From the NCBI RefSeq assembly GCF_029543085.1, contig NZ_CP119967.1, positions 2,506,501 to 2,570,500 on the forward strand: 64,000 nt of DNA, read 5' to 3'. Of this stretch, positions 43,348 through 52,443 are shown piece by piece (positions within the stretch are counted from its first letter, which is position 1; every line of letters begins with the position of its first letter). The translations under genes and the position numbers were made by a program. Source of the DNA: Pseudomonas sp. A34-9 (lineage in GTDB: Bacteria; Pseudomonadota; Gammaproteobacteria; Pseudomonadales; Pseudomonadaceae). Under the pieces are notes generated by a model. It was not told the DNA's origin. It worked only from the letters and a program-made list of their open reading frames with translations, and did not search any database.

Positions 43348-44421
43348 ATGGGAAATACGGGAGGAAAGGGACTTTCATTAGCCAGGAGGCTTTATACGTC
43401 ACGAGTCCTCGGGCTGTTGCTCGGGCTGCTGTGTGTATCCGTCGCGATGTATGCGCTGGATCCGCCGCTGTGGGTCTGGGCGCTGATGCTGTTCAACGGC
43501 CTGGTCTGGCCGCATCTGGCCTTTCAATGGGCACGCCGCTCCAGGGTTCCTTATCACGCTGAACACCGCAATCTGTTGATCGACGCCTTTTTCGGCGGCT
43601 TTTGGCTTGCCGCCATGCATTTCAATCCGCTGCCCACTGCCACGACCATTTCGATGATGGCGATGAACAACGTCGCCATCGGCGGTTCACGCTTTCTATT
43701 GGCAGGCTCTGCGGCGCAATTGCTCGGGGTTGGCGTGGGGCTGGTGGTGTTTGCTCCGGCATTCGTTCCGCAGACCTCGCCTGCGCAAATGTACGCCTGT
43801 TTCCCGTTACTGCTGCTGTATCCGTTGGCGCTGGGCTGGATCTGCTTTCGCCAGGCCTACACCCTGGGCCGGCATAAACGCGAACTGCTTGCCCTGAGTC
43901 GCACCGACAGCCTCACCGGCCTGCTCAACCACGGTGCCTGGAAGGATCAACTGGAGATCGCTTTTCAGCGCTGCAAGCGGCAGAAACAGGGCGCGGCGAT
44001 TGCGCTGATCGACATCGACCATTTCAAAGCGATCAACGACACCTACGGCCACGTCGCGGGTGACATCGTGCTGCGCCAGTTGAGCAAGTTGCTTAAACAG
44101 AACCTGCGGGCGACTGATGTGGCGGGGCGCTACGGTGGTGATGAGTTCTGCGTGATTCTGCCGGAACTGCCGCTGTTCAACGCTGCGCAGGCGATGGAAG
44201 CGTTGCGTGAGCGTTTCGCGATTCTGGGCTATGAGCAGAATCCGGCGTTGAAGGTCAGTTTGAGTATCGGCCTGGCGGCGTACGACCCGGCGCATGCCGA
44301 CGCGACACGCTGGCTCAATGATGCCGATCAGGCGTTGTACGAGGCCAAGGCGAGCGGGCGCAATCGGGTGATCTGCAATTGCGATAACAAGCCTCGGCAG
44401 ACGTTGCTGGATTCGGTTTGA
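43348..44421 (+). CDS. MASE2-GGDEF diguanylate cyclase
   Basis: A 357-residue membrane protein. A MASE2 sensor of several hydrophobic segments occupies residues 15-180 (RVLGLLLGLLCVSVAMYAL, HLAFQWARRSRVPYHAEHRNLLIDAFFGGFW). The GGDEF domain follows: SRTDSLTGLLNHGAW, IDIDHFKAINDTYGHVAGD and the intact active site GRYGGDEFCVILPE. It should make c-di-GMP. No RxxD inhibitory site was seen before GGDEF. ATG at 43348 with GAGG upstream. c-di-GMP could feed into exopolysaccharide control; that link is inference. Confidence 0.9.
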   Translation: MGNTGGKGLSLARRLYTSRVLGLLLGLLCVSVAMYALDPPLWVWALMLFNGLVWPHLAFQWARRSRVPYHAEHRNLLIDAFFGGFWLAAMHFNPLPTATTISMMAMNNVAIGGSRFLLAGSAAQLLGVGVGLVVFAPAFVPQTSPAQMYACFPLLLLYPLALGWICFRQAYTLGRHKRELLALSRTDSLTGLLNHGAWKDQLEIAFQRCKRQKQGAAIALIDIDHFKAINDTYGHVAGDIVLRQLSKLLKQNLRATDVAGRYGGDEFCVILPELPLFNAAQAMEALRERFAILGYEQNPALKVSLSIGLAAYDPAHADATRWLNDADQALYEAKASGRNRVICNCDNKPRQTLLDSV

Positions 44422-44441
44422 CCGCTTCACCCCACATCCCC

Positions 44442-44525
44442 TGTAGGAGCTGCCGAAGGCTGCGATCTTTTGATTTTGCTTTGTAAAAACAAGATCAAAA
44501 GATCGCAGCCTTCGGCAGCTCCTAC
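44442..44525. repeat. REP-like palindrome (gatcgcagcc family)
   Basis: Arms tgtaggagctgccgaaggct... (44442) and its inverse ending at 44525, extended by gatc/aaaa. It lies between the cyclase and the peptidase genes. Confidence 0.88.
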
Positions 44526-44625
44526 GGTGTTCGGTGGTGGTCAGGGATATGTCGCATTCGGTGTAGAGCCTTGCGCCAATGTCGGGTACGGTTAAATCCC
44601 CCCGACGCGAAACAAGGATCGCTTC

Positions 44626-45864
44626 ATGACGTTCTCATTTTCTCGCTCCCTGCTGGCCGCCAGTCTCGGCCTGTCTCTCGCCTTCAGCGCTGCTCACGCT
44701 TTCGCCGAACCGCATAAACAAGTGCTCGCCGATGCCGGGCAATACCAGCCAGAAGCGCTGAAACTGCTGGAACGGCTGGTCAATATCGACTCCGGTTCCG
44801 GCTATGAACCGGGCCTCAAGCAAGTCAGCGACATCGCCATCGACGAGCTGAAAAAACTCGGCGCGACCATCGAACTGGTGCCCAATACGCCGGAAAAATC
44901 CAACCATGTCCTGGCCACGTTCAAAGGCACCGGCAAGGCGAAAATTCTGTTGATGGCGCACATGGACACGGTGTTCAAGGAAGGTTCGGCGGCCGAGCGG
45001 CCATTCCACATCAAGGACGGTCGTGCTTACGGGCCGGGGGTGATGGATGACAAGGGCGGCATCGTCGCCGGGATCTATGCGCTGAAAGTCCTGAAAAACC
45101 TCGACTTCAAGGACTACGCGCAAATCACCTTCCTGCTCGACGCCAGCGAAGAAACCGGTTCGGACGTCGCCACCGACCTGATCAAGAAAACCGCCAAACA
45201 ACACGACGTGACCCTCAACCTTGAGCCGGGCCGCCCGGCCGATGGCCTGGTGGTGTGGCGCAAGGGCAGTGCGACAGCGCTGGTCGAGGTCAAGGGCAAA
45301 GCCGCACACGCCGGCGTCGCCCCGGAACTGGGGCGCAACGCAGCGATGGAGGCGGCGCATCAGATTCTGCAACTGGGCAAACTCGGCGATGAGGCGAAGA
45401 AAACCACCATCAACTTCACCGTGCTCAAGGCCGGCGATCGCACCAACGTGATTCCCGATCAAGCCACGGCCAAGGCTGACGTGCGCGCGGCGGTGCCGGA
45501 GGAGTTTGACCGGATCGAGCAGGACCTTGCGCGGGTGTCCCAGGACAAGCTGATTCCTGAGACTGAAGTGAAGACGTCTCTGCAGCGCGGCTTGCCGCCG
45601 ATGCCGCAGACTCCCGAGTCGGATCGCTTGATGGCCATGGCCCAGGGAATTTACGGCGAGATTGGCCGCAAATTGACCGAGGAGGGCAGTGGCGGCGCGG
45701 CGGATGCCAGTCTGTCGGCCGGGGTCGGTACGCCGACGCTGGATGGCTTCGGGATTGTCGGCGGCAATATTCACACGCCGGAGGAGTACGCCGAGGTGGC
45801 GAGCGTGGCGCCGCGGATTTATCTGTTGTCGCGGATGATCATGGAGTTGGCCAAGCCGCGGTGA
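44626..45864 (+). CDS. Periplasmic M20 metallopeptidase (glutamate carboxypeptidase/CPG2-like)
   Basis: A 412-residue protein with a signal peptide (FSRSLLAASLGLSLAFSAAHAFA-EP). The dizinc site is visible in ILLMAHMDTVF (His), GVMDDKGG (bridging Asp), LDASEETGSD (general-base Glu and metal Glu), NLEPGRPADG (Asp/Glu ligand region) and GGNIHTPEEY (His). The dimerisation domain contains VEVKGKAAHAGVAPELGRNA. Homologues such as carboxypeptidase G2 release C-terminal glutamate from folates or N-acyl amino acids. A single-gene unit; substrate unproven. Confidence 0.88.
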   Translation: MTFSFSRSLLAASLGLSLAFSAAHAFAEPHKQVLADAGQYQPEALKLLERLVNIDSGSGYEPGLKQVSDIAIDELKKLGATIELVPNTPEKSNHVLATFKGTGKAKILLMAHMDTVFKEGSAAERPFHIKDGRAYGPGVMDDKGGIVAGIYALKVLKNLDFKDYAQITFLLDASEETGSDVATDLIKKTAKQHDVTLNLEPGRPADGLVVWRKGSATALVEVKGKAAHAGVAPELGRNAAMEAAHQILQLGKLGDEAKKTTINFTVLKAGDRTNVIPDQATAKADVRAAVPEEFDRIEQDLARVSQDKLIPETEVKTSLQRGLPPMPQTPESDRLMAMAQGIYGEIGRKLTEEGSGGAADASLSAGVGTPTLDGFGIVGGNIHTPEEYAEVASVAPRIYLLSRMIMELAKPR

Positions 45865-45870
45865 GGGTTT

Positions 45871-45981
45871 GATCGTTCCCTCGCTCTGCGTGGGAATGTC
45901 TCAACGGACGCTCCGCGTTCGGCTCTGGAAGGGACGCGGAGCGTCCCGGGCTGCATTCCCACGCGGAGCGTGGGAACGATC
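45871..45981. repeat. Long inverted repeat (gatcgttcccacgc family), second copy
   Basis: gatcgttccctcgctctgcg at the left and cggagcgtgggaacgatc at the right, with an inner gacgctccgcg/cgcggagcgtc hairpin. Diverged relative of 40649-40750. Confidence 0.85.
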
Positions 45982-46040
45982 ATTAAGCCGCGGTGAGGTG
46001 GTCTGCGGTGTGATGAGGTCGGCGGGGTGCCAGATAAATC

Positions 46041-46226
46041 GGCCCCTCACCCTAACCCTCTCCCAGAGGGAGAGGGGACTGACCGTGTTGTTTGTGTTCC
46101 ATGTGGCAACCGGCAGATCAAGTTGAATGCAAATTCGCATTCAACGCGGTCTCTCACGTCGGCGTAGATCCAGAGCATCCCCCAATCAGTTCCCTCTCCC
46201 TCTGGGAGAGGGCTAGGGTGAGGGGC
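46041..46226. repeat. Inverted cctcaccctaaccctctccc repeat
   Basis: cccctcaccctaaccctctc (left) and gagggctagggtgaggggc (right) flank about 130 bp with no convincing gene. A multi-unit version lies at 62038-62299. Together with the repeat before it, this fills most of the 690-bp gap after the peptidase gene. Confidence 0.8.
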
Positions 46227-46441
46227 TTTTGTGGGAAAAGTGGAAGGCGCGGACGGCGTACAACTTTCCAAGACGTTTCCTACAACGTACCCTGTTGCCG
46301 CATTTCGGTATCGACCCCTATAGTTCGGGCTCGCGGAAAAACACCGCGAACGACCTTGGCCGGTCGATACAGAGACGTACAGTCTGCCCAACATATTCAG
46401 TCGATGTTTGTCTGTGATGTTGTGTTATGGCAGCTGTGCGT

Positions 46442-46532
46442 GGGACACCTTCGGGTGTGCCGGTTCCTGTATCCGGTCGGCCAACCCGCGTACGGCTGCC
46501 ACCTTCCTCGTTTGGCCGCGACTGGTGGTAGC
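46442..46532 (+). promoter_or_regulatory. Structured leader before a small gene
   Basis: Two stems precede the gene at 46557. The first is gggacacc-TTCG-ggtgtgcc (46442-46461) with a stable UUCG loop. The second pairs GCTGCCACC (46495-46503) with GGTGGTAGC (46524-46532) through nine pairs, one of them G-U. A GGAG site follows at about 46545. It could be a riboregulator or an RNA-protein target; I do not recognise an Rfam family. Confidence 0.45.
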
Positions 46533-46556
46533 TCTCTCAATACAGGAGTTATACCA

Positions 46557-46859
46557 ATGTGTGATCAAGTAATGCCCCGCTTCCTCCCCATCGACACCTA
46601 CGACGCCGAATCCCCGGTGCTCTTCCTCAACACCCATTCAGAACTTAGCGACATGGCCGCCTGTGCGATGCACCGGTTTGTGGTCGTGCGCGATCTGGCT
46701 GACACCTTTGCCAGTCTCAACCTCAAGGGCATTTCCGACTGTGATCTGACTCGGGTGACCAGCGCGGTGCATCTGTTGATGCGCGAGGGCTGTGCGATTC
46801 TGAATGTGATTCAGGCGCGGGCGCTGCAGCGGGAGGAGGCTTACAAGACACCGGTTTAG
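46557..46859 (+). CDS. Small conserved-looking protein of unknown function
   Basis: A 100-residue protein: MCDQVMPRFLPIDTYDAESP, LFLNTHSELSDMAACAMHRF, VVVRDLADTFASLNLKGISD, then a helical end LLMREGCAILNVIQARALQR. GGAG lies 8 bases before the ATG. No signal or membrane segment. I do not recognise the domain; it resembles the small single-domain proteins common in Pseudomonas genomes. The long structured leader suggests post-transcriptional control. Confidence 0.6.
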   Translation: MCDQVMPRFLPIDTYDAESPVLFLNTHSELSDMAACAMHRFVVVRDLADTFASLNLKGISDCDLTRVTSAVHLLMREGCAILNVIQARALQREEAYKTPV

Positions 46860-46875
46860 CGGTGTAGCGGCAGAC

Positions 46876-46975
46876 GCCTTCGCGAGCAAGCTCGCTCCCA
46901 CAGTGGATCTTGGGTGAACACAATATTCATGTTCGACACCGATCAAATGTGGGAGCGAGCTTGCTCGCGAAGGGG
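46876..46975. repeat. REP inverted pair (cgcgagc/gctcgc family)
   Basis: gccttcgcgagcaagctcgc (from 46876) and gagcgagcttgctcgcgaag (to about 46972), separated by a 45-bp spacer. Lies between convergent genes. Confidence 0.88.
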
Positions 46976-46992
46976 CCGGTGAGGCGTGTGCA

Positions 46993-47862
46993 TCACTCCT
47001 TGACGCTCATGTATTCCTTGGCCCAGAGAATGTATTCCTCCGGCTGGGTATAGGTGTGGGTCAGTTCGGTCGCGCTCAGGTCGGAGGCCTGGGTAAAGAT
47101 CTGCCGCTGTTCGCGCAGGCTGTCGTACGTCGCTTTGATCGCCGCAAAGTAAGCGCCATGCCCGTCAATGGTCACGCGCACACCCAGTTCGGCCAGACGT
47201 TTGTCGTCGCGCAGCGCCGGGTTGCCGTAGGTCACCAGCATCAACGGTACGTTCAGGTGTTCGGCGATTTGTTCGAGCTGATCGAAATCCTGAATCCCGA
47301 CCATGCAGATGCCGTCAGCGCCGGCCGCCTGATACTGGCGAGTGCGGCTGATGATTTCCTGGTTCGGCAGGATGCCGGCATTGGTACGGGCGATGATCGC
47401 CATTTCCGTATCAACCCGGGCTTCCAGCGCCGCGCGGATTTTGCCGACGCCTTCGGCGACGGTGATCAGGTCGGTGGATTTGCGGCCGAATTGCGCCGGC
47501 AGCAAGGTGTCTTCGATGGTCAGGGCGGCGACGCCGGCGCGTTCCAGTTCAACGATGGTGCGCATCACGTTGAGGGCGTTGCCGTAGCCGTGGTCGGCGT
47601 CGGCGATCACCGGCAATTGGGCGACGCGGCCGATGCGGGTGGCCTGTTCGGCGAACTCGCTGAGGGTGATCAGGGCAAAATCCGGGGCACCCAGCACCTG
47701 CAACGAGGCCACGGAACCACCGAGGATCCCCACCTCAAAACCCAGGTCAGCGGCAATGCGCGCGGACATCGGATCGAACACCGAAGCCGTGTGATAGCAG
47801 GTGTCGGAAGCCAGCAGTTGGCGGAAGTTACGGCGCAAATCTTGATGGGAAAGCCTGGTCAT
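46993..47862 (-). CDS. PEP mutase/isocitrate lyase superfamily, probable oxaloacetate decarboxylase
   Basis: A 289-residue TIM-barrel enzyme: [58 protein letters not shown] (metal-binding Asp pair), [27 protein letters not shown]. The length and the [26 protein letters not shown] region match the Pseudomonas oxaloacetate decarboxylase subgroup (PA4872-like) rather than isocitrate lyase, whose KKCGH motif is absent. The ATG at 47862 gives [11 protein letters not shown]; the open frame upstream is longer but without homology. It would convert oxaloacetate to pyruvate and CO2. Confidence 0.82.
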   Translation of the reverse strand: MTRLSHQDLRRNFRQLLASDTCYHTASVFDPMSARIAADLGFEVGILGGSVASLQVLGAPDFALITLSEFAEQATRIGRVAQLPVIADADHGYGNALNVMRTIVELERAGVAALTIEDTLLPAQFGRKSTDLITVAEGVGKIRAALEARVDTEMAIIARTNAGILPNQEIISRTRQYQAAGADGICMVGIQDFDQLEQIAEHLNVPLMLVTYGNPALRDDKRLAELGVRVTIDGHGAYFAAIKATYDSLREQRQIFTQASDLSATELTHTYTQPEEYILWAKEYMSVKE

Positions 47863-48029
47863 ACGAGTTCCACCAATACAAAGGAATGGAAAGGCTTGAA
47901 CAAAGGTGTCAACGCCGAAGAATGAAAAGGCTATCACGCGAATGGGTCAAGGATCATGACGAATTTGCAAGGGACAGGTTGTCGCGGACTCTTTTGCTGA
48001 AAGGATTTACCTTTTTGCGGTGATGACCG

Positions 48030-49064
48030 TCAGGCCGCCTCCGCCTGTTGCTGTTGGTTGGGCAGCATCACCGCGCGTACCGAATTGCCCGGTTGCAGTT
48101 GCAGGCGCTTGGCGGTGAGGCGGTCGATCACCAGGCTGCTGCCGACCCGGCGGGCGCGGGCGACGGTGATGCGACAGTTTTCCAGACGCCGGTTGTGAAT
48201 CAGCCACAGCGGCGCCTGTTCGTCCGGGCTGCCGAGGCTCAGGGTCAACTCGACGCTTTCACGTACGGTGCGAATGCTGCGCACCGGCGCTTCGATCACC
48301 GGGCCGCCGTCGAAAATGTCGATGTAGCCTTTGTGGGTAAAACCTTCGGCCTGGAGGATTTTCAGCGCCGGCTCGGTATTGGGGTGTGCCTGGCCGATCG
48401 CGGCCTGGGCCTGTTCGGTGAGCAGGCAGGTGTACAACGGCTGGCGCGGCATCAGTTCGGCAATGAACGACTTGTTGCCCAGCCCGGACAAGTGATCGGC
48501 ATGGCTGAAGTCCATTTGAAAGAAATGCCGGCCCAGACTGTCCCAGAACGGTGAACAACCGTGCTCATCGGCGCTGCCGCGCAGTTCGGCAATCATCTTC
48601 TCGCCGAACAGGTGCGGGAATTCGGCAACGAACAGCAAACGCCCCAGCGAGAGCAGGCGGCCATTGCTGCCGTGGCGCTGATCATGGCCGAGAAACAGCG
48701 AGCACAGCTCCGATTGGCCGGTCAGTTCGTTGTTAAGAAACAGCGTCGGGATCTGCCGCTGAATACCCAGATCCGGCGCCGAACTCACCGTCAACCCGAC
48801 CCGATAGTTGTACCACGGCTCGCGCAGGCCGACCGCCCCGGCCAGTGCGCTGACACCGACCACGCGCATGTCGTCGTCTTCGAGCACAAACAAGTAGTCA
48901 GCGTCGGCCCGTTCCACCTGTTCGGCGAACGCCCGTTGCGCCCAGCGGACCCGGTGGGACAGGCGATCTTCGTTGGCCGGCAGGGTGGTGAACCCCGGGC
49001 CGGCCTGTTGCACCAGTGCCATCAAGGCTGGCAGGTCGCTGACTTTGACCGGGCGGACAATCAT
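48030..49064 (-). CDS. aruG: Arginine/ornithine N-succinyltransferase, AruG-like subunit
   Basis: A 344-residue AstA-family protein: MIVRPVKVSDLPALMALVQQAGPGFTTLP, YLFVLEDDDMRVVGVSAL, SLFLGHDQRHGSNGRLLSLGRLLFVAEFPHLFGEKMIAELRG, GYIDIFDGGPVIEAPV. In Pseudomonas AruF and AruG form a heteromeric enzyme that succinylates arginine or ornithine (first step of the AST pathway). The usual aruC/D/B/E partners are not beside it, so this may be a paralogous pair. The start at 49064 has AAGGAG upstream. Confidence 0.85.
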   Translation of the reverse strand: MIVRPVKVSDLPALMALVQQAGPGFTTLPANEDRLSHRVRWAQRAFAEQVERADADYLFVLEDDDMRVVGVSALAGAVGLREPWYNYRVGLTVSSAPDLGIQRQIPTLFLNNELTGQSELCSLFLGHDQRHGSNGRLLSLGRLLFVAEFPHLFGEKMIAELRGSADEHGCSPFWDSLGRHFFQMDFSHADHLSGLGNKSFIAELMPRQPLYTCLLTEQAQAAIGQAHPNTEPALKILQAEGFTHKGYIDIFDGGPVIEAPVRSIRTVRESVELTLSLGSPDEQAPLWLIHNRRLENCRITVARARRVGSSLVIDRLTAKRLQLQPGNSVRAVMLPNQQQQAEAA

Positions 49065-49125
49065 GCTGTAACTCCTTCTGCGCGCCTGTTCGGGCACTGT
49101 CGTTGGCTGCGTAACCGCGCGGGTT

Positions 49126-50142
49126 TCACAGGGCAATCAGCCGGATCTGGCTGCCATCGGTCACGTTCAGCGCCGCACATATCGCAGGGGTGAGGGACAG
49201 CGGTTGATCGGGTTGATAATCGAGTTCGGCAATGATCGCGCGAAAGCCGTGCAGGGCGTCGTTGCTCAGCAGGTAACGGCCACGGGCATCGATCTGTGGC
49301 CGTTGCTGCACCGTTGCAGTCAGGCTGTGGGCAATCGACCGGATATTCGCGGTGCGCGCATACAGGGTCGGGCCAGCGTCGAACAGGTCGATGTAGCTAT
49401 TGGTTTCGAAGCCTTCACGCTCAAGAATGTCGAACGCTTCCTGACCGTCCGGGTGAATGCGACCGATACAGTCCTGCGCCGCTTGTGGCAGCATCGGCAC
49501 GTAAATCGGGTATTGCGGCATCAGTTCGGCGAGAAACGTGCGGCTTTGCAGCCCGCACAGGCGCTCGGCTTCTGCGTAAGGCAGGTCGAAGAAGTGCTTG
49601 CCCAGCGCATCCCAGAACGGCGAATGGCCGGCCTCGTCGCTGTAGCCGACGATTTCAGTAATCACGGCCTCGGCAAAGCGCGGCGCATGGGCGGCGATGA
49701 ACAACAGCCGCGCCCGTGACAGCAACTCGGAGAACGGCGTGCGCACCAGTCCTGCGTCGATGTGAAAACCGCGCAGCAGCGTGTGGTCGTTGAGGTCGTG
49801 ACACAGCGACAGCGCTGGCACGCCGTGTTCAATGTTCAGCTCGCGTGATGCACTGGTGAAATGGCGGTTGCGCAGGCTGTAGAACGGCTCGTTGAAGCCT
49901 GCCTTGGCAAGAATTTCCGAACAGCCGACCAGCCGTTGGCTGTCCAGATCCTCCAGCACGAAGAAATAATTCTCCGCGCCGTGAGTCGCCGCCGCGCTGG
50001 CGAACGAAGCACAGGAACCGGCGATTTTCTCGCGCAGACGCTCGCGGTCGTCCGGCAAGGAGGTCACGCCCACCAGACTGTCGCGGGCCAATTGTTGTAG
50101 CTGGGGCAGATCAGTCTGTTCGACTGGGCGTAAGACCAGCAT
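49126..50142 (-). CDS. aruF: Arginine/ornithine N-succinyltransferase, AruF-like subunit
   Basis: A 338-residue AstA-family protein: MLVLRPVEQTDLPQLQQLAR, NYFFVLEDLDSQRLVGCSEI, SLCHDLNDHTLLRGFHIDAGLV, RARLLFIAAHAPRFAEAVITEI, NSYIDLFDAGPTLYARTANIR. It pairs with the AruG-like gene 61 bp downstream. It acts in the cytosol with succinyl-CoA. The local cluster contains a ligase, an amidohydrolase and a permease, so the substrate could be a different amino acid or amine. AGGAG before the ATG at 50142. Confidence 0.85.
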   Translation of the reverse strand: MLVLRPVEQTDLPQLQQLARDSLVGVTSLPDDRERLREKIAGSCASFASAAATHGAENYFFVLEDLDSQRLVGCSEILAKAGFNEPFYSLRNRHFTSASRELNIEHGVPALSLCHDLNDHTLLRGFHIDAGLVRTPFSELLSRARLLFIAAHAPRFAEAVITEIVGYSDEAGHSPFWDALGKHFFDLPYAEAERLCGLQSRTFLAELMPQYPIYVPMLPQAAQDCIGRIHPDGQEAFDILEREGFETNSYIDLFDAGPTLYARTANIRSIAHSLTATVQQRPQIDARGRYLLSNDALHGFRAIIAELDYQPDQPLSLTPAICAALNVTDGSQIRLIAL

Positions 50143-50162
50143 GGATATACTCCTGTATCAAA

Positions 50163-50185
50163 AGGTTCGGCAAAGCGCCGAACCT
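50163..50185 (-). terminator. Stem-loop between permease and aruF-like gene
   Basis: On the minus strand AGGTTCGGC-GCTTT-GCCGAACCT is followed by TTTG. A perfect 9-bp stem with a short T-run, so a weak terminator or attenuator that may separate aruFG from the upstream genes. Confidence 0.5.
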
Positions 50186-50259
50186 GACTATCACTGTCGG
50201 TTTCCACGCGATAAATCGGCGGTCGCCTGATTTGTTGTCAGACGCCGCTCTTTTTCTTG

Positions 50260-51609
50260 TCAGCCATTGCTCGGGTCAGGTAGCGCGGTGCTGGCGCCGA
50301 GCTTGTTGAGGAAGAACAGGTACACCAGACCCAGGGCAATCCAGATCAGGCCGAGCTTCTGCGCATCGACGCCCATGTTGTACATGATGGCCGCGACGAT
50401 GATGAAGCCGATCACCGGGCAGATCAGGTGACGCACGACCTGACCGGACTTCTGCCGACGCCAGTAGTAGTTGATCACTGTCAGGTGCAGCAGCATGAAA
50501 CCGCTGAGCGCGCCGAAGTTGACCAGCGAGGTGAGGGTGTCGACCGAGTTGATGAACAGGTAGCAGATCACCAGCGACAGCACGGCGACCAGGTAAATGC
50601 TCAGATACGGCGTGTTGTGTTTCGGGTGCACCTTGGCCAGCACCTTCGGCAGTTTGCCGTCGCGGGCCATGCCGAACAGCAGGCGCGAGACTGCCGCTTG
50701 CGAGGTGATGGCCACGGCCACGCCCCAAGCCAATGCCGTCGCGACACCGGTCAGGGTCGCCAGCCAGCTGCCAGCGGCGATTTCGGCGATTTCATAGAAC
50801 GCGGTGTCGGCGGATTTGAAACCCATGCCGGCCGCCAGATCGGTGGCGATCCAGGTTTGTGCAACGAAAATCACGCCCATGACCACCAGTGTGATCAGCG
50901 CGGCTTTGCCGACGCTCTTGCCCGGATCGCCCTTGATTTCTTCAGCGAGCGTCGAAATCGCATCGAAGCCAAGGAACGACAGCACGGCAATCGACACCGC
51001 TTGCATCAGCAAGGCGAAGTTGAAGGTTTCCGGGTGATACAGCGGCGCCAGGGTCAGCTCGCCGTTACCGCCACCGTTGTGCAGAGCATTCCAGGCGTAG
51101 AACAGGAAGATCCCCAGCACCACCAGTTGCGCCAGCAGAAAGATGATGTTCATCCGAGCGGTAAAGGTGATGCCGCGCAGGTTGACAAAGGTCGCGCTGA
51201 CCAGGAAAGCCAGAATGAAGCCGACTTTCGGAATGTCCGGGTACAAATGGTTGAGCGCCATCGCCGCGTAGACGTAGAGCAGCGGTGGAATCAGCAGGTA
51301 ATCGAGCAGCATCAGCCAGCCGGCGATGAAGCCGACGTGCTGATTAAGGCCGCGTTGCGCGTAGGAGTACACGGAGCCGGCAATCGGAAAAGCCTTGGCC
51401 ATGCTGCCGTAGCTCAGCGCGGTGAACAGCATCGCGACCATGCCGATGATGTACGCCAGCGGCACCATCCCCGGGGCCTCGGCGTTGACATAGCCATACA
51501 CACCGAACGGGGCGATGGGGATCATGAAGATCATCCCGTACACCACCAGGTCGGTCAGCGTCAGGCTACGTTTCAACTCTTGCTTGTAGCCGAATTCTTC
51601 AATTTCCAT
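50260..51609 (-). CDS. APC-superfamily amino-acid/amine permease
   Basis: A 449-residue protein with about 12 hydrophobic segments. It opens MEIEEFGYKQELKRSLTLTDLVVYGMIFMIPIAPFGVYGYV, an APC start, and has LSFLGFDAISTLAEEIKGDPGKSVGKA, the conserved loop with SFLGFDAIST. It resembles PuuP/YeeF-type transporters. The ATG at 51609 is chosen since AAGGAG is 9 bases upstream; the TTG at 51618 overlaps that site. It probably imports the substrate handled by the neighbouring ligase, amidohydrolase and succinyltransferase. Confidence 0.88.
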   Translation of the reverse strand: MEIEEFGYKQELKRSLTLTDLVVYGMIFMIPIAPFGVYGYVNAEAPGMVPLAYIIGMVAMLFTALSYGSMAKAFPIAGSVYSYAQRGLNQHVGFIAGWLMLLDYLLIPPLLYVYAAMALNHLYPDIPKVGFILAFLVSATFVNLRGITFTARMNIIFLLAQLVVLGIFLFYAWNALHNGGGNGELTLAPLYHPETFNFALLMQAVSIAVLSFLGFDAISTLAEEIKGDPGKSVGKAALITLVVMGVIFVAQTWIATDLAAGMGFKSADTAFYEIAEIAAGSWLATLTGVATALAWGVAVAITSQAAVSRLLFGMARDGKLPKVLAKVHPKHNTPYLSIYLVAVLSLVICYLFINSVDTLTSLVNFGALSGFMLLHLTVINYYWRRQKSGQVVRHLICPVIGFIIVAAIMYNMGVDAQKLGLIWIALGLVYLFFLNKLGASTALPDPSNG

Positions 51610-51690
51610 GAAGCGCAACTCCTTGTAAGCCAGTCGGTCGTTTTAGTTGTTATCGGTCCATCGTTTACAGCGTCAGCAGTCTTTCATTCA

Positions 51691-52443
51691 TTACAGCAAT
51701 GGTGCGAGGTATCCAGCCCAGCGCGATACGGCTTCGGGGCTGCGCAGCAAGTCATTGCGCACCTCGATCAACACCGAGTCGAGGCCACGGGCATCGCCGT
51801 GCACCGGCACGGTCATGTCGCCCAGCGGATCGATCTTGTACGGCTGATTGCCGGCCACCTTCAGCGGGTGTTCGCCGAGGCCGTCGAGCAGGCGTTGCGC
51901 GTAGGCCCTGGCCTGACCGAACAGCACGCCGACTTCCAGTGGTCGCGGCTGGCCGTAATACACCGGGGTGAAACTGTGAATCCCCACGACACGCACCGCT
52001 TGACCCTGGGCAACACGTTCGTCGATCAAGGTCTGCAAACGTGCGTGAAACGGTTTGAACAGGGTCTGGCGGCGGTATTCGCGGGTGGCTTCGTCCAGTT
52101 CGCGGTTGCCCGGCACCTGATAAATCTCGCTTTGCGCAGGAATGCTGTCCGGCGCATGCCGTGGCCGGTTCAGATCAATCAGCAGTCGCGAATAATTGGC
52201 GCTCAACAGCGTTGCGCCAAGCATCTGCGACAACTGCTCGGCCAGTTGCAGCGCACCAATGTCCCAGGCGATGTGTTCAGCGGCAGCAGCTTCGTCCAGG
52301 CCCAGATTGTTCAGGGCGCCGGGGATGTAGCGGCTGGCGTGTTCGCACACCAGAATCAACGGATGCGTCGAGTCAGCGCGGCTCAGGTTGTAGGCCGGTC
52401 GGGTGTACAACCCCAGCTCGGCGGATTCAGTACAGGCGTGCAT
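51691..52443 (-). CDS. N-formylglutamate amidohydrolase-like enzyme
   Basis: A 250-residue HutG-like (FGase) protein: HPLILVCEHASRYIPGAL, LLSANYSRLLIDLNRPRHAPDSIP, RVVGIHSFTPVYYGQPRPLEVGVLFG, IDPLGDMTVPVHGDARGLDSVLIEVRNDLL. The CEHAS, DLNR and HSFTP elements are the zinc site and substrate signature. It hydrolyses N-formyl-glutamate or related N-acyl amino acids. The start overlaps the ligase stop by 17 bp. ATG at 52443; GTG at 52452 is possible. No histidine-utilisation genes are nearby, so the substrate is uncertain. Confidence 0.82.
   Translation of the reverse strand: MHACTESAELGLYTRPAYNLSRADSTHPLILVCEHASRYIPGALNNLGLDEAAAAEHIAWDIGALQLAEQLSQMLGATLLSANYSRLLIDLNRPRHAPDSIPAQSEIYQVPGNRELDEATREYRRQTLFKPFHARLQTLIDERVAQGQAVRVVGIHSFTPVYYGQPRPLEVGVLFGQARAYAQRLLDGLGEHPLKVAGNQPYKIDPLGDMTVPVHGDARGLDSVLIEVRNDLLRSPEAVSRWAGYLAPLL

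Noticed and set aside
46557..46859. Longer version of the small protein starting near 46092
   Set aside because: The upstream part is the structured leader and repeat DNA; the ATG at 46557 has the only ribosome site.
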